Shown in pieces: positions 8,207 through 16,593 of a DNA stretch of 64,000 nt. The notes under the pieces are model-generated. The model was not told where the DNA came from. It searched no databases and was given only the letters and a program-made list of their open reading frames with translations. Numbering within the stretch: position 1 is the stretch's first letter; each line of letters opens with the position of its first letter. Position numbers and translations under genes: made by a program. The stretch comes from G963675935 sp963675935 (GTDB taxonomy: Bacteria; Planctomycetota; Planctomycetia; Pirellulales; Thermoguttaceae), in contig CAXXPV010000003.1 of assembly GCA_963675935.2 (NCBI GenBank), forward strand, positions 62,001-126,000, written 5' to 3'.

Positions 8207-8275
8207 GTCCAGAATTGTCTATCATCGCGGCCACTAATGGGGGCTGGAAAAAACGATAATCCGGCCCCTAACCTC

Positions 8276-8737
8276 TCATGGTTGATGTGAGCCAAGCTCC
8301 TCGATACCCTTGTCGAAATTCGCTCGAACATGCCACCGAATGTCCCGTATCTCCGTTGACGCAGAAAGAATCGCGTGGATGGCGTGTACGACGGTAGTCT
8401 CAACTGGGTATTCCCGCCCTGGCAACAGGTATTTGAAGATTCCTCTTTTTGGCTCAATCCATGCAATCCAATCGCTACTATCATTTGCTTCGCCGGTGCG
8501 GAAGCCAACCACAAAGTCATAATCCGTATTGCCAACCCGAAGTCGCAAAAACCAACCAAAATCCTCCTGCCCAGCATTGCCGACAATTTGGAATCCCGCT
8601 CTCTTCAATTCCTCGGTCATCCATTCGACCACATCATCGCCGAAACAAGTCGGATTGATGAAATAGTCTTTGGGTACACACGTATTGAAGGCGTTCGCCT
8701 TGAATGTCACCAAAGTTCTTGCAGCGAAATTGTTCAT
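8276..8737 (-). CDS. Hypothetical protein carried inside the inverted-repeat unit
   Basis: This 153-residue soluble protein has no signal peptide. It contains CFGDDVVEWMTEELKRAGFQ, AGQEDFGWFLRLRVGNTDYDFVVGFRT and AIHAILSASTEIRDIRWH. It resembles widespread uncharacterised small proteins with a GxEDFGW motif, but I cannot name a function. It is the only convincing gene inside the 7918-9097 unit and reads in the same direction as the his genes. Its isolated position between repeat arms suggests it is cargo rather than part of histidine synthesis. The remaining unit (8738-8994) shows no gene. Confidence 0.7.
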   Translation of the reverse strand: MNNFAARTLVTFKANAFNTCVPKDYFINPTCFGDDVVEWMTEELKRAGFQIVGNAGQEDFGWFLRLRVGNTDYDFVVGFRTGEANDSSDWIAWIEPKRGIFKYLLPGREYPVETTVVHAIHAILSASTEIRDIRWHVRANFDKGIEELGSHQP

Positions 8738-9105
8738 GGCGGCTATTTCTACTGTATCACTTTGAGAACGTGACTTAACCTGTTAGTGTGCAACGAATTG
8801 TCGATGCTAGCATGACAAGGCTCATCCGATGCGTGACCGACTGCGTGGATAAGTGCTAGCACCTGGATTCCTCGGGAAATTCGCGCAAGTGGCCAAAATG
8901 CATTGAAACTACGAGGTTTGCATGACACCAACCATAAGTTGCCGCAACTGCCAATGGTTTTTCAGGTTACGTCGATCTACAACGTGATACAGTAGAACTA
9001 TTGACCGTCAGGTTAATGTCGTGGGCGTTGATAATGGAAAGCACATTCCGCGGGCCGTTGGCCCCCGGCTATTACGACATCATCAAGCTGACTCTCGATA
9101 AACAT

Positions 9106-10467
9106 TTACATTCTCACTTCCACGCTCGCTCGGTGCCCGGTCAGCCCTTCTTTCGTGGCCAACACTTGCACACAGCCGGCAAGCTGCATCATGCCGTCGT
9201 GGGTGAAATGCAAAATGCTGTTCGCCCGCAAAAAGTCGTTGGCCGACAGCCCGCTGGCGAATCGGGCCGTGCCGCTGGTGGGCAGCACGTGCGAAGGGCC
9301 GGCCGCGTAGTCGCCCAACGCGACGGGCGTGTAATTGCCCAAAAACATCGCGCCGGCATGATGAATCTTTTCGGCCAACGCTTCGGCGTTTTCCGTGGCG
9401 ATATGCAAATGCTCCGGGGCGATCTCGTCGGTCAATCGGCACGCCTCGTCGGCGTCGCGGGCCAAAATCACCGCGCCGAACTCTTCAAGACTCTGCCGGG
9501 CCAACTCGCCACGCTCGACGTTGTTCAACTGCCGCGACAACTCCGCAACCGCCGCGTCCAACACTTCCGGGTTCCAACCAATAAGCACGCTCGCACCGGG
9601 GGCGTGCTCGGCCTGGGCGATCAGGTCCATCGCCGTGAACTCCGGCCGCGTCGATTCATCGACGATCACGACCACTTCGCTCGGGCCGGCAATCGAGTCG
9701 ATGGCCACGGCGCCGAAGACGTGCCGCTTGGCCAGGGCGACGAACAGATTGCCGGGGCCGACGATTTTATCGACCCTCGGAATGCCCTCGACGCCGTAGG
9801 CCAGCGCGGCGACGGCCTGCGCGCCGCCGAGACGATAGACCTCGGTGACGCCAAGCTCGTGGCACGTGGCCAGCATGTCGGGATTGTAGGCCCCGAACTT
9901 CGTCGGCGGGGCGACGACGGCAAGCTCCCTCACGCCGGCCACTTGGGCAGGCACGGCGGTCATCAGCACTGTCGAAGGATACGCCGCCGCTCCGCCGGGC
10001 ACGCAGATGCCCACGCGATCGAGCGGCCGATAGCGCTCGGCCAAATAACCGCCGGGCCGATTGATCCGCACGTCGTGGTGCAGAATGGCCTGTTGAAATT
10101 CGCGGATGTTTTGGGCCACGCGGCGCACGGTTTTCAGCAATGCCGGATCGGCCGCGGCGTGGGCCTTTTCCAACTCCTCGGCCGGCACGCGAAGTTCGTC
10201 GGCTTTGAGCGACGAGTGGTCGATTCGCGAGGAATAGTCGAGCACGGCGGCGATGCCCTTTTCCTGGACATCGCGGCAGATGCGTTCGACGACCTGCTGG
10301 GGCGAGAGCGCGGAGCCGAACACATCAATGGTGCGTTGTCGTCCGGCCTCGCTGACGACGTTGCCCTGGGGGCTGAGTTTTTCGCGCAGTTCGGCCATCG
10401 CCCGGCGGATGTCGTCGCGGCGGCTGTCGATGCGGCGGATATTGAGATTGGTAAAAATGTCGTTCAC
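9106..10467 (-). CDS. hisD: Histidinol dehydrogenase HisD
   Basis: HisD oxidises histidinol to histidine in two NAD-dependent steps, using zinc. The 453 residues include GICVPGGAAAYPSTVLMTAV, EVYRLGGAQAVAALAYG, VDKIVGPGNLFVALAKR, DSIAGPSEVVVIVDES, LIAQAEHAPGASVLIG and the catalytic Glu-His pair in DEIAPEHLHIAT. GNLF replaces the common GNxY/GNNY, a minor variation. Its stop codon lies only 9 bp from the edge of the inverted-repeat unit that separates it from hisC. It is probably the first his gene of the former operon. Confidence 0.97.
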   Translation of the reverse strand: MNDIFTNLNIRRIDSRRDDIRRAMAELREKLSPQGNVVSEAGRQRTIDVFGSALSPQQVVERICRDVQEKGIAAVLDYSSRIDHSSLKADELRVPAEELEKAHAAADPALLKTVRRVAQNIREFQQAILHHDVRINRPGGYLAERYRPLDRVGICVPGGAAAYPSTVLMTAVPAQVAGVRELAVVAPPTKFGAYNPDMLATCHELGVTEVYRLGGAQAVAALAYGVEGIPRVDKIVGPGNLFVALAKRHVFGAVAIDSIAGPSEVVVIVDESTRPEFTAMDLIAQAEHAPGASVLIGWNPEVLDAAVAELSRQLNNVERGELARQSLEEFGAVILARDADEACRLTDEIAPEHLHIATENAEALAEKIHHAGAMFLGNYTPVALGDYAAGPSHVLPTSGTARFASGLSANDFLRANSILHFTHDGMMQLAGCVQVLATKEGLTGHRASVEVRM

Positions 10468-10536
10468 GGCTGCTGTTTCACTTTCAAGCGTCTATCATTC
10501 TACCACAATCATTCCAGTTCGTAGTCCCGCCCGTCA

Positions 10537-10634
10537 GGACAACTGCAAAGTCCTGGAAACCGTCATTCTTCGCTGCGCTCAGAATGACGGTTTTTCCCAT
10601 CTATCCCCAAAAATGCGACTTTGCAGTTCTCCTG
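10537..10634. mobile_element. Short form of the AACTGCAAAG palindromic element (element B)
   Basis: AGGACAACTGCAAAG at the left and CTTTGCAGTTCTCCT at the right form the ends; GTCATTCTTCGCTGCGCTCAGAATGAC lies between them. The right half, including TTTTTCCCATCTATCCCC, matches the 155-bp elements at 19816 and 42087, but about 55 bp of the interior is missing. It lies between hisD and the MoxR gene. Confidence 0.8.
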
Positions 10635-10641
10635 TCCCTCG

Positions 10642-11595
10642 CTATCCCGGCGTCGCCACGTCCTCGACCAGCCGCTCGACCAACGACTCGATCGCCTCGC
10701 GGTCGCCACCGTGCAAAAAGCCCTTCGGAATCACGCGATGCGCCAACACCGGCACGGCCAGCCTCTTCACGTCGTCGGGCACGACGAACCGCCGGCCTGC
10801 CACCAGGGCCGCTGCCTGCGACGCACGGTAGAGCGCCAAACCGCCGCGCGTGCTAACGCCCACGTGCAACTCGTCGCAGCGGCGCGTGGCCTCGACGATG
10901 TCCAACACATAGCCGTTGATCGAGTCCTCGACCTCGACCTGACGGACGGCCGCTTGCAGGGCCTCGACCTGGGCGCAATCGACCACGGGGGCCAGCGAAT
11001 CGACCGGCTCGCCGTCGCGATGGCTCGAAAGCACCCGAAGCTCGACCTCGCGCTCGGGATAGCCCAGCGGAATGCGGAGCAGGAAACGATCCAACTGGCT
11101 CTCGGGCAGCGGATACGTGCCCTCGAACTCGACGGGGTTTTGCGTGGCGATGACCATGAACGGACGCGGCAGCGGATGCGTCTGCCCGTCGGCCGACACC
11201 TGCCGCTCGCTCATCGATTCGAGTAGGGCGCTTTGCGTGCGCGGGGTGGCGCGGTTGATTTCGTCGGCCAGTACGATGTTGGCGAAAATCGGCCCGCGGC
11301 TGAACGAAAACTCATGCGTCTGACTGTTGAAGATGCTGCTGCCGGTGATGTCGGCCGGCAGGAGGTCGGGCGTGAACTGAAGGCGGTGGAACACGCCGGC
11401 CAAGCTGCGGGCAATGGCCTTGCCCACCAGAGTTTTTCCGACGCCGGGCACGTCTTCCAACAAGACATGCTCGCCGGCCAGCAGGGCGATGACGGCGAGC
11501 CGCACGGCGTCGGCCTTGCCCAGCACCACGCTAGAGATGTTTTCTTGCAAGCGCGAGATGAGAGCGGTGGTTTCGTCGGTAGTTTCGTTAGTCAT
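10642..11595 (-). CDS. MoxR-family AAA+ ATPase
   Basis: This 317-residue cytosolic chaperone-like ATPase probably remodels or activates partner proteins together with von Willebrand-domain proteins. Walker A is in LLEDVPGVGKTLVGKAIA (about 55-72), Walker B and the following region in VLADEINRATPRTQSALLESM, with sensor 1 in FMVIATQNPVEFEGTYPLPE and sensor 2 in VSTRGGLALYRASQA. In planctomycetes such genes are usually followed by DUF58 and transglutaminase genes, but none appears in this direction within the window; upstream of it is a repeat-rich gap. The identity is firm, the substrate unknown. Confidence 0.93.
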   Translation of the reverse strand: MTNETTDETTALISRLQENISSVVLGKADAVRLAVIALLAGEHVLLEDVPGVGKTLVGKAIARSLAGVFHRLQFTPDLLPADITGSSIFNSQTHEFSFSRGPIFANIVLADEINRATPRTQSALLESMSERQVSADGQTHPLPRPFMVIATQNPVEFEGTYPLPESQLDRFLLRIPLGYPEREVELRVLSSHRDGEPVDSLAPVVDCAQVEALQAAVRQVEVEDSINGYVLDIVEATRRCDELHVGVSTRGGLALYRASQAAALVAGRRFVVPDDVKRLAVPVLAHRVIPKGFLHGGDREAIESLVERLVEDVATPG

Positions 11596-11715
11596 GGTGG
11601 GCGATTTGTACTATATGGACTATAACGTCATGCTACGGCACGGAACCGCGTTTTGCAAGGTCCGCTGGCGGGCAGTTGACGGCGGAAGAGCGTCAAAATG
11701 CGAGGAGGAGAAGAA

Positions 11716-11905
11716 GAAATAGCCGGGGGCTGGGCGGCCCGCAGAGGGCTATTATACCTTGCACGGACACTGGTGATACATTTTTCCCGAGGGAGAACAC
11801 GTATCAATTCAAACCGCGTACAGTATAACCGTCAGATAATAATTGTCGGCGTCATTGGCGATGGAAAACACATTCCGCGGGCCGCCCAGCCCCCGGCTAT
11901 TTTTG
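11716..11905. repeat. AATAGCCGGGGGC repeat pair (family of the hisC-hisD unit)
   Basis: A short left arm (AATAGCCGGGGGCTGGGCGG, about 11718) faces a longer right arm (about 11825-11903) that ends CCGCCCAGCCCCCGGCTATT. The right arm also contains the CGTCAG...GATGGAAAACACATTCCGCG block found in the hisC-hisD unit arms. The loop sequence between them carries no gene. It occupies most of the gap 11596-11924. Confidence 0.75.
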
Positions 11906-11924
11906 ACTGTATTTTCGCATATCG

Positions 11925-12263
11925 CTACGGCTCTTTCTCTTCTTTTTCGTCGTCGTTCCGTTTGCCCAGCAGAGCGAAGCCGATGCGATAGAGAACCAAT
12001 AGCACCAAGGCGCCAAGCGTGGCGGCCAAGAAACCGAGAGGACTGATGGGATTCAATTCGCGGTCGGGAAAGAGACGGCCGAGGCCGAACAGCCCGATGG
12101 TGCTTCCGACAATGCCTAGCACCACGGCCCAAAACGGGCCGGCGGGCCGACGAAACGGAAACAACACCGTGGCCAACAAACCCACCAGGGCGCCGAACCC
12201 GATCCAGATCAGCACGACGTTGATCCAGTGCTGAACGTCGGGCGAGAGCGAAAAGTCGGGCAT
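11925..12263 (-). CDS. GlsB/YeaQ/YmgE-type (transglycosylase-associated) small membrane protein
   Basis: The 112 residues contain three hydrophobic helices (about 13-36, 43-62 and 72-95) separated by glycine-rich turns (GFGALVGLLATVLFP; VVLGIVGSTIGLFGLGRLF; GFLAATLGALVLLVLYRIGF), with a charged C-terminus KRNDDEKEEKEP. The helix-Gly-helix pattern matches the GlsB/YeaQ/YmgE family of inner-membrane proteins linked to general stress, function unclear. It is a single gene flanked by repeats. Confidence 0.75.
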   Translation of the reverse strand: MPDFSLSPDVQHWINVVLIWIGFGALVGLLATVLFPFRRPAGPFWAVVLGIVGSTIGLFGLGRLFPDRELNPISPLGFLAATLGALVLLVLYRIGFALLGKRNDDEKEEKEP

Positions 12264-12338
12264 GGCGATTTGTTGGACGAAAAGCCATTAGCCTTGAGGA
12301 TCATGAAAACATCCTCAATGTTTGGCAGTGTCGGAATT

Positions 12339-12401
12339 GGTCTTGGGCCTTCGGGCTTAGGTCTTGGCACGAAGCCCTAAGTCCTAAGTCCCAAGACCCA
12401 T
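12339..12401. repeat. Palindromic heptamer array (second copy)
   Basis: Nine 7-bp units run GGTCTTG, GGCCTTC, GGGCTTA, GGTCTTG, GCACGAA, GCCCTAA, GTCCTAA, GTCCCAA, GACCCAT; the second half complements the first around GCACGAA. It matches the array at 2368-2437. The rest of the gap to 12634 holds only a CTTGCGTTGCCG/CGGCAACGCAAG inverted pair (about 12470 and 12524) and no gene. Confidence 0.85.
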
Positions 12402-12634
12402 TGTTGCGGCTCTGCCGCGTCATGTTGGAGTGGCAGTTGCGCTACACCCCTATCAAGAAAAAAATCCTTGCGTTGCCGACATCCAAGGGGTGCCATGGGG
12501 GCGGCACAACTCATCCTGGACACCGGCAACGCAAGGCGCCGTCCCCCCCGCTACTCAGTCGTTTTCGCGCCGCAACGAGTTGCAACCCATCGCGACGCCA
12601 ATGACAACTGGCGTTCGGCGTATTTCGTGCAAGC

Positions 12635-12895
12635 TTAACGCTTGGTGGCCGCTGCCTGGCGAGCCTGGTCTTGGCTGTAGGCCTTTTGGGCGGCTGCCTC
12701 GTTGGCTAGTTTGAATTCGGAGCCCGCCGGATGGTACTGCACGTCGTCGTTCATGTAGTATGGACTGGGCAACGTCTGGCCGCCGGTTTCCACCTGACAG
12801 CCGGTAAGCCCAGCGAAGACCAATAGCCCTAAGCCCAGCAAGAACATACGAATAGGACGTCGGTGGATAAGTGAGTCGGTCATGGGCACATCCAT
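12635..12895 (-). CDS. Small lipoprotein
   Basis: The 86-residue precursor has a charged N-terminus (HRRPIR), a hydrophobic stretch MFLLGLGLLVFAG and the lipobox LTGC (Cys about 33), so the mature protein would be a lipid-anchored peptide of about 53 residues. The mature part has YYMNDDVQYHPAGSEFKLANE followed by an Ala/Gln-rich tail. Similar short lipoproteins occur in other planctomycetes as far as I recall; the role is unknown. ATG codons at 12895 and 12883 are both possible starts. Confidence 0.75.
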   Translation of the reverse strand: MDVPMTDSLIHRRPIRMFLLGLGLLVFAGLTGCQVETGGQTLPSPYYMNDDVQYHPAGSEFKLANEAAAQKAYSQDQARQAAATKR

Positions 12896-13023
12896 CCCAA
12901 AATGACTATATTGCCTATGCCGCCAATTCGGCTTCGTACACAGAACCCTTGCGGCCGATACAATCGTTACAAATGTTATCGTCCGCAGGGGAGGCGGAAC
13001 TTTAGGAGGGATCTCTCAACACC

Positions 13024-13102
13024 GTTTAGCCGGCGAATTTGTTCGCCGCGTTTTTGGCTGAAATCGCCGAACATTCACGGCGAACAAGCTCGCCGGCTAA
13101 AC
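13024..13102. repeat. Palindrome GTTTAGCCGGCGA...TCGCCGGCTAAAC
   Basis: Outer arms GTTTAGCCGGCGA and TCGCCGGCTAAAC are nearly perfect, and inner sequences (TTGTTCGCCG / CGGCGAACAA) continue the pairing. It sits just downstream of sppA and could serve as its terminator, but has the look of the other dispersed palindromes. Confidence 0.7.
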
Positions 13103-13110
13103 TTCTCCCC

Positions 13111-14199
13111 CTACTTTTCCCCGCCGACGAGCGAGGAAACCCCGGCGTAGAGATAGTAAGCCCGTGGGGTGGCTGTTTCCAGCAACGCCGCCATGTCGAG
13201 CGAGGGCTGCACGCGGCTCTGGCCGAAAAGGATGTCCGACAATCGTGGTTCCGCCTTATACTTCACCACATCGACGTTGTCGCGATTCAGGCCGGCCAGT
13301 TGAATCGCCCGATCGATCGCGGCCTCGACGAACCCGATTTCATCGACCAAACCGTTCTTTTTGGCCTGCGTGGCGGTGAAAATTTGCCCGGTGGCGAGCT
13401 TGTCGAGCGCCGCGGGATCGTCGCGAAACTTGGGTCGGCCCTGTTTGATGACGTCCTTGAACTGCGTGAAGCCGTCATTGACGAGTTTTTGGAAGATGTC
13501 ACGTTCCTCGGGCGTCATCTTTTTGGTGATACTGCCCATCTCCTTCAGATGATGGCTAACGACGGCGTCTTCCTGAATCCCCCATTTTTGCATCAAATCC
13601 TCGACGTTGTAGTGGGGAATGATCACGCCGATCGAGCCGGTCCAGGTGCTAGGCTCGGCGAAAATCGAGTTGGGCGTATCGCCCACGCACATCGACACGT
13701 AATAGCCGCCGCTGGCAGCCAGTCCGCCCATGCTGACGACGATGGGAATTTTGGCCTTGCCGCTTTCCGCGACCAGTCGGCGGAGGTGGTGGAGCATGTA
13801 GTCGCTGCCCGAGATGGTTCCGCCGGGCGAGTTGACCCGCAAAACGATCGCTTTCAGTCGGCCGTCTTCGATGTCTTTCCGGGCGTGGTCGATCTGCTGT
13901 TTAAAAAAGCCTTCGCCGCCGAGGATCGTGCCTTCGATCGAGAGGATGGCCACTTTGTCGGCGCCGTGGCGGTTCAGGGCGAAGTGTTTTTCCACAACCC
14001 GCCCCTCGTCGTCGGCCGAGACAAGCGAGCCAAGTCCGACGACGACGAACAGAAAGTTCACGGCAACGGAGCCTAGAAATCCGAGAACCAGCAGCGTGAG
14101 CAGAAACCGGACGAAGGGGCGTTTTTTTCGCGGCTCGGGCACAACGAGGGCATGCAAGGGCGGCTGAGAAAACCCTGCCGACGGTGGGGATTGGTCCAT
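13111..14199 (-). CDS. sppA: Signal peptide peptidase SppA (S49 family)
   Basis: SppA degrades cleaved signal peptides in the membrane. The 362-residue protein has one N-terminal membrane helix (about 29-56, VRFLLTLLVLGFLGSVAVNF) and a periplasmic S49 domain. IVLRVNSPGGTISGSD is the first family motif, the nucleophile Ser lies in SMGGLAASGGYYVS, and STWTGSIGVI follows. The candidate general-base Lys is in SHHLKEMGS, where shorter single-domain SppA enzymes carry it. The length fits the single-domain class rather than the about 600-residue E. coli type. Confidence 0.93.
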   Translation of the reverse strand: MDQSPPSAGFSQPPLHALVVPEPRKKRPFVRFLLTLLVLGFLGSVAVNFLFVVVGLGSLVSADDEGRVVEKHFALNRHGADKVAILSIEGTILGGEGFFKQQIDHARKDIEDGRLKAIVLRVNSPGGTISGSDYMLHHLRRLVAESGKAKIPIVVSMGGLAASGGYYVSMCVGDTPNSIFAEPSTWTGSIGVIIPHYNVEDLMQKWGIQEDAVVSHHLKEMGSITKKMTPEERDIFQKLVNDGFTQFKDVIKQGRPKFRDDPAALDKLATGQIFTATQAKKNGLVDEIGFVEAAIDRAIQLAGLNRDNVDVVKYKAEPRLSDILFGQSRVQPSLDMAALLETATPRAYYLYAGVSSLVGGEK

Positions 14200-14229
14200 G
14201 TTCGCGAAATCCTTGTTGGTAAGCAGTTT

Positions 14230-14522
14230 CTGTTGCGGAAAGAGGCGGTTGGCCGGATTGTCGCCTTTCGCTCCGCGAAAGCAGCGAGGAATTCGCGCTA
14301 CTTTCGCGGAGCGAAAGGCGACAAAAGGCTTTCCGCAACAGTAACTAAGTAGGTGGATGCCGTAGTGATGGGGCGGCAGTTGAACTGCCGCCCCAACGTG
14401 TGGAAACAGTGGCTCATTCTATCGAGACTTCCCCGCAATGCAACGCACCTGGGTTGCCAGTCGGGGGCAAAATCAGGTAAGCTGAGCATCCACGTAGAGT
14501 GGAATTCATTCCGTTCTACGTG
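14230..14522. repeat. Cluster of three palindromes upstream of the isomerase-like gene
   Basis: A large palindrome at 14230-14341 (CTGTTGCGGAAAG / CTTTCCGCAACAG, with inner GTCGCCTTTCGCTCCGCGAA and its complement) is followed by GGGGCGGCAGTT/AACTGCCGCCCC at 14370-14394. A third, CACGTAGA...TCTACGTG, lies at 14491-14522. The second matches 33581-33605 with compensating changes. No gene lies in this gap. Confidence 0.75.
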
Positions 14523-14563
14523 AATAATAAACTGCTTTGCCTCCAACGTCATAGGAAGTCGCC

Positions 14564-15313
14564 GTGTTTGTCGCCGCCACTAGCCGCTGTTTCGCCAATT
14601 TGCCCCTCGACGCCGCCCTGATGCAACTGGTCGATCTGGAATACACCGCCGTCGAGATCATGGTCCACGAGACCGACGGGCACTTGAAACCCTCCGAAGT
14701 TCTTCAGGACGTGGATCGAGCCGTGATGCTTTGCCGGCAGACGCATCGTCTGACGCCCGTCGCGCTGAGCGTCGAGGTCGCCGCCCCGGAGCCCGACTAT
14801 TACCACCAGTTCGCCGCCTGTTGCCGACTGGCCAAGGCCATCAAGGTGGTGACGATCACGGTCCGGTCGGCCGAATTGGGCACGCCGTTCAACGCCGAGG
14901 TGGAGCGTCTGCGGATGATGACCGCCTTGGCCTCGCGTGAAGGGGTTCGCGTCGGCCTGTTGACCGAGGTTGGCCGCATGACCGAAAATCCCGACACCGC
15001 CGTGGTTCTCTGCGACAACGTGACCGGACTGGGCATTACGCTCGATCCCAGCCATTACGTCTACGGTCCGCACGCCGGCGCGAACTATCAGCAATTGATG
15101 AAGTACGTCTACCACGTGCGGCTCCGCGACACCACCAAGGATCAGCTTCAGGTCCGCATCGGCCAGGGCGAGATCGAGTATGGCCGGCTGGTCAACCAGT
15201 TGAACAAGGTCCATTACGATCGGGCGTTGTGCGTCGATCTTCAACCGATTCCCGAGGTCGATCAACTCACCGAGATGCGCAAGATGCGGCTGCTGCTCGA
15301 AAGTTTGCTTTAG
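14564..15313 (+). CDS. Sugar phosphate isomerase/epimerase-like TIM barrel protein
   Basis: This 249-residue cytosolic protein resembles the xylose-isomerase-like (AP endonuclease 2) superfamily. The features are a strand-helix repeat with conserved acidic positions (TAVEIMVHE, VGLLTEVGRMTEN, LGITLDPSHYVYG, VYHVRLRDTTKDQLQVRIGQGEIEY), of which DPSH and HVRLRD are typical metal-site strands. Start is the GTG at 14564 with AGGAAG about 6 nt upstream. The substrate cannot be predicted. It is a single gene between repeat clusters, and no sugar kinase or dehydrogenase is adjacent. Confidence 0.8.
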   Translation: MFVAATSRCFANLPLDAALMQLVDLEYTAVEIMVHETDGHLKPSEVLQDVDRAVMLCRQTHRLTPVALSVEVAAPEPDYYHQFAACCRLAKAIKVVTITVRSAELGTPFNAEVERLRMMTALASREGVRVGLLTEVGRMTENPDTAVVLCDNVTGLGITLDPSHYVYGPHAGANYQQLMKYVYHVRLRDTTKDQLQVRIGQGEIEYGRLVNQLNKVHYDRALCVDLQPIPEVDQLTEMRKMRLLLESLL

Positions 15314-15339
15314 CACAAGATTGACGACTTGGTGTCGTA

Positions 15340-15694
15340 ATAGCCGGGGGCCGCTGTGTTGGTTGTTATACTGCGAACGGTTGAAATTGTCTGGTTTTTC
15401 CACCTCGCAAGAAATCGGACAAACCAAGCCGTGCAAGGTATATACACAAGTCAATCCGATTGGAGTGGGAAAGAAATTTACAAAAGCGCCTTTTCTCTAG
15501 CCCAGGCGTTTACGCCTGTGGTTAGGGGATAGTTATTGTTTTCTTTTTTCCTTCAGCCCCTTCAGGGGGCGAAATAATGGGCGATTCCAAGTCGTTTTCG
15601 CCGTGAAACGACATTGCGTCCCATGAATGGGGCTAGAGAAAAGACACTCAATGCAAAGATTTGCCCGACATTTCCAACCATCAACTTGTGTGTA
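15340..15694. repeat. Mixed repeat fragments between two genes
   Basis: A fragment of the AATAGCCGGGGGCC repeat (15340-15355), an AGGCGTTTACGCCT hairpin (about 15499) and an inverted copy of the CCCATTCATGGGGC repeat (15592-15694, matching 8052-8206) lie here. The sequence between them has no gene. Confidence 0.7.
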
Positions 15695-15739
15695 ACATCG
15701 GCGAAAACAGCGTATTTTGACCGTTTGGAAAAGCAAACC

Positions 15740-16528
15740 ATGAACATCGCCGGAATCCTGCTTGTCGCGCTGTTGGCCGCTTCGCCGCCGGCGACCGTCA
15801 CGCCGCTTTTGCGCGCCCACTCGCACAACGACTACGAACATGCCCGGCCGCTGCTCGACGCGCTCGACCGCGGTTTTTGCAGCGTCGAGGCCGACATCTT
15901 TCTGGTTGACGGAAAGCTGCTGGTGGGCCATAACCGAAAGAATCTGCGGGCCGAGCGAACCCTCGAATCGCTCTACCTCGATCCCCTGCAAAGGCGAATC
16001 CGGCAAAACGGGGGACGGGTGCATAAAAACGGGCCGCCGACCGTCACGCTGTTGATCGACTTCAAGACCGAGGCCGCGCCAACCTACGCCGAATTGCGGA
16101 AAGTGCTGGCCCGCTACGCCGACATTCTCACGACGGTCGAAAACGGCCGCGTGACTCGGCGGGCAATTACCGTGATTCTCTCGGGCAACGAGCCGCGTGA
16201 GCAGCTTGCGGCCGATTCGCCCCGACGGGCCGGCCTCGACGGCCACTTGACCGACCTCGGCTCGAAGGCGCCGGCCGATCTCATGCCTCTTATCAGCGAT
16301 TCCTGGGGCCGGGCGTTTTCGTGGCGTGGCGAAGGCCCCATGCCTTCGGATCAACAAGAAAAGCTCCGGTCGATCGTGGCGAAGGCTCATGCGGCGGGTC
16401 GCCGCGTTCGTTTTTGGGCCGCGCCCGACAAACCGGCCGTGTGGCGCGAACTCGACGCCGCCGGCGTCGATTTGATAAGCGTCGATGACCTCGATGGGCT
16501 CAAAAAGTTTTTGCTCGATCAACGGTAA
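15740..16528 (+). CDS. Secreted glycerophosphodiester phosphodiesterase-like (AIM6/PI-PLC-like) protein
   Basis: The 262-residue protein has a short signal peptide (MNIAGILLVALLAASPP) and a TIM-barrel phosphodiesterase domain. RAHSHNDYEHARPLLDALDRG carries the first catalytic His/Asn pair, followed by SVEADIFLVDGKLLVGHN (metal-binding Glu/Asp and second His) and VTLLIDFKTEA. This pattern fits the AIM6-like branch of PI-PLC/GDPD enzymes; the substrate is probably a phosphodiester but cannot be fixed. ATG 15740 is chosen because the upstream sequence is repeat DNA. Its stop lies within an 18-bp duplication shared with the start of the next gene. Confidence 0.82.
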   Translation: MNIAGILLVALLAASPPATVTPLLRAHSHNDYEHARPLLDALDRGFCSVEADIFLVDGKLLVGHNRKNLRAERTLESLYLDPLQRRIRQNGGRVHKNGPPTVTLLIDFKTEAAPTYAELRKVLARYADILTTVENGRVTRRAITVILSGNEPREQLAADSPRRAGLDGHLTDLGSKAPADLMPLISDSWGRAFSWRGEGPMPSDQQEKLRSIVAKAHAAGRRVRFWAAPDKPAVWRELDAAGVDLISVDDLDGLKKFLLDQR

Positions 16529-16593
16529 AATCATGTTGCCCTCGTTCCCACGCAGAGCATGGGAACTAGAACCTCCAACGGTAAAATCATGTT
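16520..16593. mobile_element. Solo GTTCCCACGC palindrome flanked by 18-bp direct repeats
   Basis: CAACGGTAAAATCATGTT occurs at 16520-16537 and again at 16576-16593, flanking 38 bp that include the palindrome 16544-16566. The left copy contains the stop codon of the GDPD-like gene, and the right copy contains the start codon of the HtrA-like gene. The arrangement looks like insertion with duplication of the junction between two genes. Confidence 0.8.

Larger units (their letters stand above)
7918..9097. mobile_element. 1.18-kb unit bounded by ~105-bp inverted repeats, inserted between hisC and hisD
   Basis: The left arm (about 7918-8030) and right arm (about 8995-9097) are imperfect inverted copies of one another. 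They share AATAGCCGGGGGCCAACGGC in the middle, GCGGAATGTGCTTTCCATT, and the distal ACCTGACGG(C/T)CAATAG. Inside are a 153-residue gene (8276-8737), a second dispersed repeat (8052-8206) and non-coding DNA. Single arms of the same repeat occur at 11720-11905, 15340-15355 and 21975-22075. No transposase is present, so this is either a non-autonomous cassette or a gene captured between two repeat copies. The his order on both sides (hisD, then hisC-hisB) suggests insertion into an older operon. Confidence 0.6.

Noticed and set aside
8749..8931. 60-codon gene on the minus strand inside the hisC-hisD unit
   Set aside because: There is no ribosome binding site, no recognisable domain and an unusual composition; treated as chance.
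14181..14204. sppA start derived from a GGGGAC(T/A)GGTCCA repeat arm
   Set aside because: The first codons (ATGGACCAATCCCC) resemble the repeat edge, but only about 16 of 20 bases match and there is no opposing arm, so chance is sufficient.
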